Source: Pisolithus tinctorius
Lineage: Eukaryota > Basidiomycota > Agaricomycetes > Boletales > Pisolithaceae
Length of the DNA: 64,000 bases
Direction: 5' to 3'
Assembly: GCA_024663395.1 (NCBI GenBank)
Contig: JANFAH010000025.1
Coordinates: 434,001-498,000, forward strand
Shown: positions 1 through 11,641 of the stretch, piece by piece
Numbering within the stretch: position 1 is the stretch's first letter
Layout of the letters: every line of letters starts with the position of its first letter
The notes under the pieces: model-generated
The model's input: the letters and a program-made list of their open reading frames with translations, nothing else
The model's database searches: none
What the model was told of the DNA's origin: nothing
Position numbers and translations under genes: made by a program

Positions 1-2
1 AG

Positions 3-3000
3 AAGGTTAACCCCAACAATAGCCTTCTCCGAAAAATCACCACGGCTACTGAGTTAGCCCAAGAAGAACACAAGAAGAAACTGAAGGCTGTCCTCCCGGA
101 AGAATACAAGGACTTCGCCTCGGTTTTCGAAAAACCATCCGATGGAGTCCTACCCCCATCATGACCATATGACCATGCCATAAACCTTGTAGAGGACTTC
201 GTCCCCAAGGTGGCCAAGGCATACCCTCTCTCTCCCTCTGAGCGAGAGTCCACAGAAAAGTTTATTGAAGAAAACCTTCGAGAAGGAAAGATCCGCCCCT
301 TGAAGTCTCCCCAAGCCACCCCCTTCTTCTTCGTAGGAAAAAAGGATGGCTCCCTGTGACCCTGCCAAGACTACAGGTATCTGAACAAGAATACAGCGAA
401 GGATGCATATCCCCTTCCCCTCATTTCGGACCTTGTAGACAAACTAAAGGGAGCCTCCGTCTTCACAAAGATGGATGTCAGGTCTGGCTACAACAACGTC
501 CGCATCAAGGAAGGAGACCAATGGAAAGCAGTGTTTATCACGCATAAAGGACTTTTCGAACCCACCATTATGTTCTTCGGTCTCTGTAACTCCCCTGCCA
601 CCTTCCAGCGATTCATGAACGACTCTTTCAGAGACATGATTGCCGAAGGTTGGTTGATTGTCTACATGGATGACCTCCTTATCTTTTCAAATGACCCCAA
701 AGAACATAAATGAAGAACCCATCGTGTTCTCAAACATATGAGGGAACTCTCCCTTCCCTTAAAATTAGAAAAATGTCACTTTGATCTGACTGAGGTCAAA
801 TACCTTGGGATGATCATCAAGGAGAACACCGTCGCCATGGACCCTGTCAAAGTCCAGGGCATTGCCGACTGGCCTGTCCCAAAGAAGGTCAAGGATGTAC
901 GATCCTTTTTAGGATTCGCAAACTTTTACAGAAGATTTGTCCCCTACTACTCGGACATTGCACAACCACTCATTGACCTCACTAAGAAAACGGTCGATTG
1001 GAGTTGGTCTAAGAAATGCCAAGACGCCTTTGATCTTCTCAAAAGAATCTTCATGGCGCAACCCACACTCCGAATGCCAGACACCTCTCGACCATTTGCA
1101 ATCACAACAGATGCATCTAAGTATGCAACAGGAGGTATCCTCCTTCAAGAAGATTCGAATGGACAGTGGCAACCCTGTGCCTTTCTATCCCAGTCGTTTA
1201 ACCCCGCAGAGCAAAACTACGACATCTATGACAGAGAATTACTTGGAGTTATCCGAGCGTTGAAATCCTGGAGACATTATCTCCATGGATCCCCGTTCCC
1301 GGTTAAGGTCTTCACAGACCATAAAAACCTGACATACTTCAAGGCCCCTCAGAATTTAAATCGTCATCAAGCTCGCTGGCTCCTCGACCTCACAGACTTC
1401 GATCTGCAGTTAGAACATGTCCCAGGCAAAGACCTGGCCGCACCAGATGCACTCTCCCGCCGACCTGATCATATCCCTGATGATGACGAAGATAACAAAG
1501 GAGTTACCCTCTGTCCACAAACCTTATTTGTCAATCTTATTGACACCAATCTCACTCAGAAGGTCGCATCGTCCTCCATGAAAGACCCCGTGGTCCAAAC
1601 GGCACTTCGTGCCATTGAAGATGTCGACATGCCACTCCCGTTTAAATCCCATCTCTCTGATTGGAGATTCGACAGTGGAGTGTTACTTTACAAGGACCGG
1701 GTGTATATCCCCAATGACCCTATCCTCCATTGGACCATCGTGTCCAACCATCATGACCACCCCTCCGCCGGCCACCCCGGTGTCCTGAAAACCCGACAAC
1801 TCGTTTCTTCCGAGTTTTGGTGGCCTGGACTCGTGTCCTTTGTCCGAAAATACATTGAAGGCTGTGCTGTGTGCCAGCAAAATAAAGTAAATACTCACCC
1901 CACGACACCACCCCTTATGCCTATTGCCTCTACCTCGACCCGCCCTTTCCAACAGATCTCTTGCGATCTGGTCACCGACCTACCCTTGTCGAACGATTAT
2001 GATTCCCTTTTGGTCATGGTAGACCATGGGCTTACAAAGGGGGTAATCCTAACGCCAACCAAGAAAACTGCCTCCGCTGCTGATATTGCAGCATTATTTT
2101 TCAAGAAAGTCTACTCCCACTTCAGGTTATATGACAAAATCATATCAGATCGAGGCCCTCAGTTCGCCTCCGCCTTTGCTAAAGAACTCGCATCCCTTTT
2201 GGGATACTCCCTTGCCCTGTCCATGGCATATCACCCACAGACCGACGGAGAAACAGAATGTGTAAACCAAGAAGTGGAAACCTATCTCCGCATCTTTTGC
2301 CAAAACAACCCCACCTTGTGGGTGAACAACCTACCTATGGCTGAATTCGTGCACAACCATCGCCCACACTCCGTCACTCATCAATCTCCGTTCTACCTCA
2401 TGTACGGATATGAACCGAAACCCCTTCCATCCCTGATCACAGAAACCCACCTTCCTGCCACTGAGTCTAGACTCGAGGAACTCCGAAAAGCCAGAGAAGA
2501 AGCCCTTGCAGCCCATGATCTAGCCAGAAAAACTATGAAAGACCACTCGTCACGACCCTTCACCCTGTTCCAGAAAGGTGATAGAGTTTGGCTAGAAGCA
2601 CGCAATTTGAAATGCTCCTATGAAAATAGGAAGCTCGCACCCAAACGAGAAGGACCCTTCACAATCTCCGACGTCCTATCTCTGATTACGTATCGCCTTG
2701 TGATTCCCTCACGATGGAAGATTCATAACGTCTTCCACGCTTCCCTCCTATCGCCCTATCGTGAAAATGACGTTCACGGGCCGAACTTCCCAGCTCCACC
2801 ACCTGATCTAGTCAACAAGGAAGAAGAATACAAAGTTGAGGCGATAGTCGGCCATAAAAGGTCCGGCCATGGACACGCCTTCTTGATCAAATGGAAAGGC
2901 TACCCTTCTTCCGAGAACTCATGGCAGAAAGAAGCCCACCTTGAACATGCGGATGATACGCTCTCTGCATATAAGAAATGCTTCCCAAAAGACTTTCCCC

Positions 3001-3122
3001 CTCAGAAACAACCCACTCGACGCTCCACTCGTACCATCAGAAACATTACTCTCGAAATGCCCCCTCGTCGCTACACTTACCCTCGTGAACCCTCTCGCTG
3101 TCACACTCTGTTTGCTCGATGA
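3..3122 (+). pseudogene. Ty3/gypsy pol: RT, RNase H, integrase, chromodomain, with three in-frame TGA
   Basis: This is one reading frame over the whole span, interrupted by TGA at 162-164, 357-359 and 711-713. At each of these the related gypsy frame has arginine (CGA). After the last stop 794 codons are open (738-3122). The RT catalytic box reads VYMDDLLIF (about 660-690). RNase H shows ITTDASKYATGG and YDRELLG. Integrase shows an H-H-C-C finger ending CAVCQQNK, then a D-D-E triad in SCDLVTDLP, SDRGPQFAS and TDGETECVN. A chromodomain (YKVEAIVGH to WKGYPSSENSW, about 2830-2980) closes it and in such elements directs integration to modified chromatin. I call it a pseudogene because of the stops. 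Confidence 0.9.
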
Positions 3123-3146
3123 CAATGTCAGCCCGCCAGCGATCAG

Positions 3147-4064
3147 ATGATCGCTTCATATCAACTCTTCATTGCTGATCCTGCCGTCATCGGCACCATT
3201 TACCACGAGGTGGACGAAGACTCCCCACTAGACCTCATGTATCATGCTACTATCCAAGCCCTTCAGCTTGAGGAACTTTCCCGATATGTCAATCGCCAAA
3301 ACCCCCTTCTCTCCCCCACTCATACTATCCTGGGTGAAATCGCCCTCCAGCAAGTCCCCTTGCTTCTTAAGCTTTTTGATGTCCTTGGAGGCGCTGACCT
3401 CATTTACAACATCCATCAGTACCCGACGCTGATCGCACCCCCCCCGCCTGGGTCTTGAAGACCCTCGACTGCAACTTCTCCGGTTTCCTCCGCGTCCACC
3501 TCCCCTCCAGCATCATCTCCATCATCCTCCCATTCCTCCCAGTCCTCGTGCTCTCTTCGAAGAGCTGACAGACCCTGTGCCTGTTGCCTGTCAGGCCCTA
3601 ACCCACAACCCTGCGAGTCCCACGACTCCCCGTCTGAGGTAGATCCTGAGACTGCCTTTGGCATCTCCCATGCAGAACTCGACTACACGTTAAATATCAT
3701 CGAAACCCTTGCACAGTTGCCACCGACCCCTGTGCTGAACGCCATGACAGAGTTCGATAGACCTCTTACTCCGTCAGACCCTCGCTATCATCAAGCGTGT
3801 TACGTCTGCCGCCGTCTTGGCCACATCCATGTCAATTGTGGACTGTATGAATGTCCCCTTTGCCACGCCACTCATCCTGGGCATACTCAAGCCCAGTGCC
3901 CTTCCTCACGCCCTCGTCGTCCTTTACAGGACAGAATCGCAACCCCCGCCTTGATAGATGACCGTACCCTCGTTGGGAGCGAGGATAACGACTTGTATGA
4001 CAACGACTTCGACTTTGATGACTCTGCCATTAGCAACATGACCAGAGAACCTTATGGAGAATAG
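3147..4064 (+). pseudogene. Extra 3' domain of gypsy 1 with two zinc-knuckle-like motifs
   Basis: The frame runs from ATG 3147 to TAG 4062-4064 with one internal TGA (3456-3458), again at a likely CGA. It encodes a helical segment, a Ser/Pro-rich linker, then CYVCRRLGHIHVNC followed by CPLCHATHPGHTQAQC. These are two CCHC-like knuckles, a motif normally found in gag. It ends in an acidic D/N-rich tail. It lies in the same frame as pol: the pol stop at 3120-3122 is followed by 24 open nucleotides before this ATG. It could therefore be a separate 3' ORF or, if the pol stop is itself a mutated arginine codon, a C-terminal extension of the polyprotein. I know of no assigned function. Confidence 0.7.
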
Positions 4065-4088
4065 TTGAAGTCAGGGACTTCAATGCTT

Positions 4089-4101
4089 AGAAAGGGGGTA
4101 A
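4089..4101 (+). other. Polypurine tract of gypsy 1
   Basis: AGAAAGGGGGTAA lies immediately upstream of the LTR. It is the expected primer for plus-strand DNA synthesis. Confidence 0.8.
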
Positions 4102-4552
4102 TGTTACATTTCACCCCTAACTTTTCCTCTTTACTGTATGGTTACCTTGCTTTTGATCTGTTGGACTTAGTTTCTTTTTCGAGCCATCTTCTCTCTGATC
4201 CGACAGCTCTCTACTTCCACCACTAGTGTTACTGTCTCATAACATGCCTTAGACATGTGTCGTCATTGTTCAACCAATGGCATAGTTACCTCAGTACATG
4301 CGGACACCTCATGGTCCGTTTCCTTGTAGTATTTAGGCCACTGGCTCAAGTCCTGGAACTCCAGACTTGAGCTGCTCAATTATACGCAGCGTTCTCAGAA
4401 CTTCGCCCTCAGTGTCCCTAACAAGGACCACTCTTACCGGTGTTGCCCTAAATCCTCCGTCGTTTACAGAGGTTACTGCAGCCATTGCTCAGTAGAACCC
4501 TTAGTCTGCGATTCGAGCTCTCCCTACGTCTTGACTTCGGTCAAGTGTAACA
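4102..4552 (+). repeat. 3' LTR of gypsy 1 (451 bp)
   Basis: The LTR begins TGTTACA and ends TGTAACA, a short inverted terminal repeat of the usual TG...CA form. It lies directly after the polypurine tract. An AT-rich TATTTA stretch near 4330 could serve as its TATA element. The next bases are AACAT; the matching left target copy would be outside the window. Confidence 0.9.
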
Positions 4553-4579
4553 AACATTGTAGAAGACTCCATCAACAGA

Positions 4580-7500
4580 ATGCCAGCCCACCCCAATCAC
4601 ACTAACACAGTGAATGCCCTCAGAGCTCTCAAGTCCCACCTCAGCCTACAGGATGGCTGGCAACAAACAAACCCTTCTGATCTATCATTCACCTTCACTC
4701 AGTCTGCCAGACAAGGAGGACATGTGTCCTGCATCAACTGTATCTATGCTCTTGAAAACATGATTCCTTTCTGTAAAGACTGGTCAATAGACCCCCCCCC
4801 ACCATCCATATGGACCACCATATGGTGTCAGTCTGCCTATCTAAATGAAGCCTACCCTTCATAGGTAAAGGCCGATGGACCCTCAACATGAGCCTCTTGA
4901 AAGACAAAGAAGTCCATATGCATATAGTTAAGGAAGCACAAAGACTATCTGACAAACTCGTGTCCTATAACCCAAGTAACCATTCCACCACCAGAAACCC
5001 TCAAACACTCTTCAAGACTTTTAAAGATACGGCCATGCACACACTATGCAATTGCATGTGCACCATGATGCCTACCCTATCAAAAAAGCTAAACAACCTA
5101 CAGGAAAGGCTCCACAAAACCTTAAATGACCAGTCCCTCAGTGACAAAGCTAAACTCCAGGTGAGCTGTGAACTCCAGGAGGACATCATGTGCCTAAGGC
5201 AAATATGACACATGAATATAAGAGACCATATGTCCCTTAAGGTATGCCTAGAATGTGAATCTCCCAGAGCAAGCTATGGGCAAAATCCAGAAGAGACATC
5301 AAACCTAAAGATATTATAATCAAACTATGAGACCCCTCATCCCCACCCGAAAACCCACTCTACTGCTCAAGGTCAGATGATATGGCCTCAATAGCAAGAT
5401 CCTTTTATGACTACCTACAACAAGCAGATCTACACCCCCCAGATGAGCACTGGGCAGCAATGGACGAAGTCCTCTCGAATGTTGATGTTAAACTCCCCAA
5501 GGCAGAGTTTGAAACCCTAGATAAGAACATCTCACAGGCCAAAATCGATATAACCTTATGAAACTTACCATGCAGGAAAGCAGCAGGCCTAGACAGCCTA
5601 CCATACAAATTCTGGAAATGGCTGGCCACCCTACCCTCTCCAGACAGCAACGAAACCTTGGAACAAGAGACACCCAAGACCTTCTGCCTCTTGGAATGCC
5701 TAGTCAAGGTCTTCAATGATATCCAACACCACAGAGTTGACCTGGCAACTAACTTCACCGAAGGCTGGATCTGCCCACTCTATAAGAAAAAGGACAGATG
5801 AGAGATAACTAACTATAGACCCATAACATTATTAAATACAGACTATAAACTATTTACTAAAATCCTCGCAATAAGACTTGTGCACATGGCTCCCCTGGTA
5901 ATCAACGAGAACCAGGCAGGCTTCCTGCCAGGCTGCAGCATTACAGACCAGATATGTCTCACCCAAATGATACTACACTATGCCAAGGCCACAGAAGAGA
6001 ACAGAGCCATAATTGCCCTAGACCAAGAAAAAGCTTATGATAAAATCATGCATGACTACTTATGGAAAACACTAGACAAATATGGCCTTCTGCCCTCCTT
6101 CATTAACACAGTAAAATCACTATACAAGTCTGCAGAGACAATAGTAATGATTAATGGCAAAGCCAGCTCAAGCTTCTGAGTAACCAGGGGAGTATTCCAA
6201 GGTGACCCCTTGTCTTGCCTCTTATTTGACATCACAATCGAGCTGCTAGCTGAAATGATCAGGAGATCCCCTCTATCTGGTTTCAAATCCACAAGTAGTG
6301 TTCATCACTTGGTTGTATCTATGTTTGCAGATGATACCACGGTATACCTCGTGGCTACAGATGATGCAGGAATACTAAACACAATCCTGTCCACTTGGTG
6401 TTGTACTTCAGGTGCCAAGTTCAACATGGACAAAACGGAAGTAATCCCAGTTGGTACTCCAGAGTACAGGCAATCACTAATCAAATCCTCAAAACTTAAC
6501 CCTATGTCCATAGCTTTCCCCCCAAGCATCCAGATAGCTTGTGACAGCCAGGCAATCTGCATACTCGGAGCATGGTTGGGAAACAGAGTACATGAACCAT
6601 CAGTCTGGTCCCCAATCATCAAGAAAATAGAATCCAGACTGCGCAAATGGAATACCCACAACCCCTCCATCGAAGGAAGAAAAACCATAATACAATGGAC
6701 TATAGGTGCTATGACACAATACCTAACCTGTGTCCAAGGTATGCCAAGGAACATAGAAGACTACCTCACTAAGCACCTAAAAAACTTCACATGGGATATG
6801 CCAGGCAAACCCAATATCTGCTTCAATATTCTGTGTGCCCCAGTCTCCAAAGGAGGGAAAGGATTTCTCAACCTTAAACTTTGGAATGAAGTGATTGAAA
6901 TGGTCTGGCTTAAGAAACTACTCTCATCTAATCCCCCAGCATGGACACCCTTCGCCCAAGAACTGCTGCATAAATCTGCAGCACCATCTCCCATCTCGAA
7001 ACCCAATGCCAGGATAAGCTACTTCCTCCAATCATGGCCGATTTCCCCTTTGAAGTTACCCCCTCCAATCAGTTGCTGTATAACAGTAGCTAAAAAGTAC
7101 AACCTTACACTGGATGCATTATTTTTTCATCCAGATGTACTTGAGTTGCTACCAATATGGTTCCATACTGGTGCCCTTCCCAGTTTGAAAAAACTAAATA
7201 ACTATTTCTACACCCAATGTATTTGAGATCACCACAATGTCATAACTGCCAGTGAGATGTGGACACTAGCCTGTACTCATCTCGATGACCCCCACTGACA
7301 CCAAAGCACATGCATCTGTGCATGATGCACTGAACTTCATGAGATGGCCAGCTGCCTAAAACCCTTCAGATGCATAGAGATGGCCTTGAACATCACCAAA
7401 TGTATTCCTAACAAATGGACACCAATTCCCATTCCTGCCAGGACAAACCCAGACCTTTCAACAGAAGAACTGGCCCACAACTGTGCAGCCCTTGAGGAAA

Positions 7501-8936
7501 AAGAAGCCCTGACATTCAACCCTGCACTCACCAAATCAGGACCCATTGAAAACACTTTCCATATACTGTGCCCCCCTACCCCATGAACAGAGACTTCTGC
7601 AACTCAATTCACTGCACCTAATGTTGCAACCCCCCCTACCATAGAGATTATATATGGCTCAAACCACCTGATTGATGATGATGGTGCTTGGGTCTCCAGC
7701 AGCAGTGCTTTCTTCAAACAAGACAACTCCCGAAACTTAGCATTCTGCATGACAAGTGAGAATGTGACTAATGACACTGGCATCTTGTGTGCCATCCTGG
7801 AATCCATCCGAAGGATAGACCACTTTGTACCTATACTAGCCCACATCAGCTCCATATCAGTCATGAAGAACCTCACTGTTAACCTGCCCAGAAATGAGGA
7901 CAAGGATTGGTTCCATTGTAATGACACGAACATATATCGATCCATTGTAGCAACGCTGCATCAATGCAGTGCCCATATGCTCCTGCAAGCATGGAGTGTG
8001 AATACCCCTCGAAGAGAATGCCTAGCTGCATCCAACCTAGCTAAAGCCACCCTTACCTCCCCAACCATGACAGAATCCAAGGTATCCTTTGACCCACATT
8101 TTGCTATACAAGGTTTGTGTCTAGCAGTAGGCACACAACACATCTTTCACCAAGCCCTAAGTGCCCATCACACTGAAAGAGACCTAGAGGAAAAAAGACA
8201 AACAAAAATTAACCTCACTCTCACCCAACATGCTGTGTGATGCCTATGGGGAACCACCCCACTGGCATCAGAAGTGTGGAAAAGTGTAAGAAACAAGGAC
8301 TTACCTAGAAACCTCCATAACTTCTTCTGGAAGAGCCTCCATGGTTGCTATAAGATTGGCAAATACTGGCTCAAAATCCCACTCTATGAAATGAGAGGTA
8401 CATGCCTGCTATGCAATGAAACCAAATCAATGCAACATATTCTCACCAAATGCATGTGCTCACCCTTCCACACTATAATATGGCCCCTGGCAGAACACCT
8501 CTGGTTGATGTGGGGATCCCAATGGCCCGACATCAGTTTTGGTACAATCCTCAGCACTGGCCTCACAGACTTCCACTGTGACAGACAATGACAAATTGGG
8601 GAAACTCGGCTCTTCACTATCCTAGTACTAGAGTCTGCTCACCTAATATGGAAACTATGGTGCAACTGGGTAATCAACAAAGGCATGACTGATAGCATCC
8701 TGACACATGACAAAATTCATAATAAATGGGTCTATGCCATAAACCTGAGACTAAAGTTTGACCACCTCCAAACAGATGTCAAATGCTATGGTAGTAAAGC
8801 TATAAAACAAGACACTGTTCTCCAAACCTGGCGTGGCACCTTGCTAAATGAAAATAATCTTCCAAACAACTGGATTTGGAAGTCAGGGGTTTTAGTGGGT
8901 ATTACACCTCAGCATCCTCTGGGGCATGGTAGATAG
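4580..8936 (+). pseudogene. LINE ORF2: endonuclease C-terminus, RT, RNase H, zinc finger
   Basis: Endonuclease remnants (4580-4864) include SFTFTQSARQGGHVS, with CINCIYALE where such enzymes have an RIDRIYVLE-like motif, consistent with Arg-to-Cys from CGY to TGY. RT follows: NYRPITLLN, NENQAGFLPG, an ALDQEKAYD block, GVFQGDPLS and the active site FADDTTVYL (near 6325). An RNase H-like segment lies at 7640-8080 (RNLAFCM). A C-x2-C-x7-H-x4-C finger, CLLCNETKSMQHILTKC, lies near 8404-8455. From about 5880 to 8936 one frame is kept. The internal stops I checked are TGA (for example 7224, 7584, 8238, 8589) and the terminal stop is TAG. The two upstream pieces are frame-shifted. Confidence 0.88.
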
Positions 8937-9123
8937 GCACCAATGAGGTGGGGAGTCCCACACTACCTTAACTGGTGTGCATCAAGCATTTCCCCTGGGT
9001 GATATTATAGGTTTTATGATTATATGATTATGTTCTGATATGATCCAAGGGTGCAAACCCCAAATCCCTACATGCTACCAAGGGGCTGACTTAGTCAGTT
9101 GCCTTCCTAGCATTTATATCCAA

Positions 9124-9124
<1 letters not shown>

Positions 9125-9154
<30 letters not shown>
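9125..9154 (+). other. Poly(A) tail of the LINE
   Basis: Thirty consecutive A follow the LINE 3' untranslated region, the signature of target-primed reverse transcription. Confidence 0.9.
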
Positions 9155-9156
<2 letters not shown>

Positions 9157-9804
9157 GTCCACATGACATGTCATTTTCAAATGGCTGCTATTCTACCAAT
9201 TCCTATCCAAATCACTTGATTCATGGACCAATAGAAAGCCAAGAGTAAGTACCTTATTTCATGCACTCATGGTTTAGGGCTAGGGTTAGGGGTTATTGCA
9301 TTTAGTCATAACTAATGTAAAACATACAAACATGCAGACAGTTTTTTGAGCCACTGTATCAGCTGCACTCCAGGTGCTATTGTAGGCAGGGTTCATGCAC
9401 CACCACCCATGCAATTCTCCCCACCATGGAAATTCCTTCTTGATTGTTGCTGATAGCAATTAGTAAAGTGACAGACATGAAAAAAAATCTACATATTGAT
9501 GATATTTTTTCTGTTGTTGCTGCCTACCAGATCCTCATAGGTACATCCAGCACCCATCTGCCTGATTAGTGCATTCTGTCTGTGATACTTAGTTTTTAAA
9601 CTGTAAAATTTTTAAGTGGTAGTTTTTTTATTTCAAAAGAAAGCATGTACATGTCAAGTCAACTGCAGATAGGAGCAGCAAAGACAGATGGGTTGTCTCA
9701 AGCAAGGACCTGGAATTTGGGTGTCTTTTCACTGACTGAGAAGATTGCCTTCATGATCTCAACATAGATGGCACCCTTCCCATGTCACAATTGCCACTTA
9801 TTCC
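9155..9804. other. CpG-poor spacer, no gene seen
   Basis: No recognisable coding sequence. The stretch is AT-rich and almost free of CpG. It contains a telomere-like motif at 9272-9293. Confidence 0.6.
9272..9293 (+). repeat. Interstitial telomere-like TTAGGG motif
   Basis: The run reads TTTAGGG, CTAGGG, TTAGGGG, about three degenerate units of the TTAGGG telomere repeat used by basidiomycetes. It is short enough to be chance. Confidence 0.35.
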
Positions 9805-10120
9805 TACCTTCCTCTCAAGCATCCTGTGAAGAGTCTAAAAAGAGCTTCTTTCATTCTGTTGGGTCCTGCACCACTTAATAAGATGATTGGTCCACACAGC
9901 AAGGATTTCTCCCAGAGAACTTGGGGGACCATGATTTTTGTTGCTGATGTGGAGGTGTCTTGGAAGTTGTGAGAGCTGGCAAAGAAATAACTTGTTTCCA
10001 TGTTTCACTCTGGGAGGCACTGCACCTCAATCTACCCCTCTTCAATATATGTCAACTGTCAAAGTAGCAGTTGGATCTCAGACTTGGACCCAGAGCCTGC
10101 AGAGGTCACAACTGTGAATC
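9805..10120 (+). repeat. Local repeat X, copy 1
   Basis: The segment from about 9955 (TTGGAAGTTGTGAGAGCTGG) to 10120 matches 25319-25432 and 26392-26450. It is therefore a dispersed copy of the same sequence that flanks the solo LTR at 25433-26314. Its plus frame contains SDLDPEPAEVTT, matching LDLDLEPGEATT in the other copy, so it may be an old coding relic. I do not recognise the protein. Confidence 0.6.
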
Positions 10121-10365
10121 ATGTCACTAGAAAGATCAATTTATGGATGCTATATCTAACTCTCAAGCAACAGGCCTGAACTGCTCAAACCTTATGCTTA
10201 CTCACTGTTATAATCTCTAATAGCTCTTGTGCTAATTTCAATATCCTTTAGACTATCTTCTTGATACCCATGTGGGTCATGATTCCTGTGCTTTCTTTGT
10301 GGCCATGCACTGGGAGTTTGTCAGCAGTGTGCTGTGGGATTTGTTGCATCAGTGGACATGCCAAT

Positions 10366-11435
10366 TGGGCTGATTCTGAATGGGCATTCTATGGTCCCAG
10401 AATGGAACTTTTGAACCCACCTCACAAGTTCACAGCATTTGATGATTATGGTGAGAATGTCAGATCCAGAACCACACCCATCTGCACATGGGTTCCACCC
10501 ACAAAAGTCTGCAATATCTAAAGTGCTTGACATTGTCTGTTAGGGAAGCCATGCTTTGGTCACTGTTGCCATTGCAGGTCACTCAAGGAAGGATGACACC
10601 ATCCCTGTCCTTTTGGTGATGCAAGCTGCACAAGCAGATGTCTTTGATGTTAGTGTTCCATTCTTTAACCCCATCACAGTGTTCAAGACACTAACCCTGT
10701 GAGTCCATTCATTCCAAATTTCTAAAGGGAACACATCAGGTTGCTTCTCAAAATGGAGTTAACTATGCAGTGATCCTCAGAGCAATGGCCTTATGGTTCT
10801 GTTACTTCTAATAAGTGAGTCAATTTTAAGACTTGATAAGGCTATTTGTGCTCATTAACTTGTGCAGATTGGTACCCCTATCCTTGCATACCACCAAGAC
10901 ATGCAGATGGGGCACATGTGATGCTGGGGCTAACAGATTCATTGTGGAGGACCTCCTGCCTGAAGAGGCATCTGGTTTTCACAGGAATTGCATGGAAGAT
11001 GGGTGAGTGTAGGTCACTGAATCTGGGGCCCAAAGCAAACTCATTGATGACCTAAAGCCTTGTTCCTCATGTGGCACTGTTGATATCCCTGGGCTGGCTG
11101 TCTCATATAAAAATTTGCTTTTATGCAAGCTTGACATTACCAGAGTGTGCATGTCACCTCTCTCAGATGGGGAGCACTTAGCCTTCCATTAAAGGGTTGG
11201 TGTAAAGCAAACTTCTTGACACCATCATTTGTATCTGAAATTCACTTTGATGCTGTCATTATCAAGAGCCACAGTCTCCATGTGTGGGCTGGTCCAGTTC
11301 CTTAGGTAGTCAAGGATGTTGGCAAAGATTCAACATTTACAGATTCTCCTAGCCTTGTCAAAACACTGGAATCTCTCAGCTCTTACATAGACAATGGGCT
11401 GATCACCTTGGCCAGCACATTTGAGAAATGGAGGA
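10366..11435 (+). pseudogene. Tryptophan synthase relic, copy 1 (CpG-depleted)
   Basis: This aligns by eye with copy 2 at 20010-20900 over most of its length, including the shared blocks AGGGAAGCCA, TCTAAAGGGAA and CTGAAGAGGCATCTG. The fragment TIPVLLVMQAAQADVF is the alpha-domain segment seen as TVPVLLAMHAGGADVF in copy 2. Its distal end (11370-11435) matches the beta C-terminal end of copy 3 near 24350, so most of the beta domain is deleted. Many CG in copy 2 are TG or CA here. Multiple stops and frameshifts make it non-functional. Confidence 0.75.
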
Positions 11436-11641
11436 GGAAATCTGGCTGATGACTGTGTGCAAGCAGTGAGTCATTGGATTTAGGGTAAAATGCACATTTG
11501 AAGTGGTTGATAAGTGAGGTGGGTAATTACTCAGGGGTTTGATACCAATACAAGGGCCAATGCAACATTCAATTGTTCATACTGTACTTGGTGCATAGAA
11601 TACAAAGTCAGTGACAAGGATAAAGTGCATATGTATCAACA
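11436..11641. other. Spacer / probable 3' untranslated region of the NLR gene
   Basis: This lies immediately beyond the NLR stop codon. No coding sequence or clear polyadenylation signal could be assigned. Confidence 0.4.

Larger units (their letters stand above)
1..4552 (+). mobile_element. Ty3/gypsy LTR retrotransposon 1 (3' part, chromodomain type)
   Basis: The window opens inside pol, between protease and reverse transcriptase, and runs through RT, RNase H, integrase, chromodomain, an extra zinc-knuckle region, a polypurine tract and a 3' LTR. The 5' LTR, gag and protease lie outside the window. The element retains many CpG dinucleotides, so it looks younger than the elements further right, although its pol frame already carries TGA stops. 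The 3' LTR abuts LINE coding sequence directly, so this element may have inserted into the LINE. The left target-site copy is outside the window and cannot be checked. Confidence 0.93.
4553..9154 (+). mobile_element. LINE (non-LTR retrotransposon), 5'-incomplete
   Basis: The order is endonuclease C-terminus, reverse transcriptase, RNase H-like domain and Cys/His zinc finger, followed by about 190 nt of untranslated sequence and a 30-nt poly(A) tract. This is the standard layout of fungal apurinic-endonuclease LINEs. The 5' end (ORF1 and the endonuclease N-terminus) is missing in the window, either truncated or displaced by gypsy 1. The sequence is moderately CpG-poor with many TGA interruptions. 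Confidence 0.9.

Noticed and set aside
6305..6754. 149-codon minus-strand frame in the LINE
   Set aside because: Complement of the RT active-site region; the plus frame carries FADD and flanking RT motifs.
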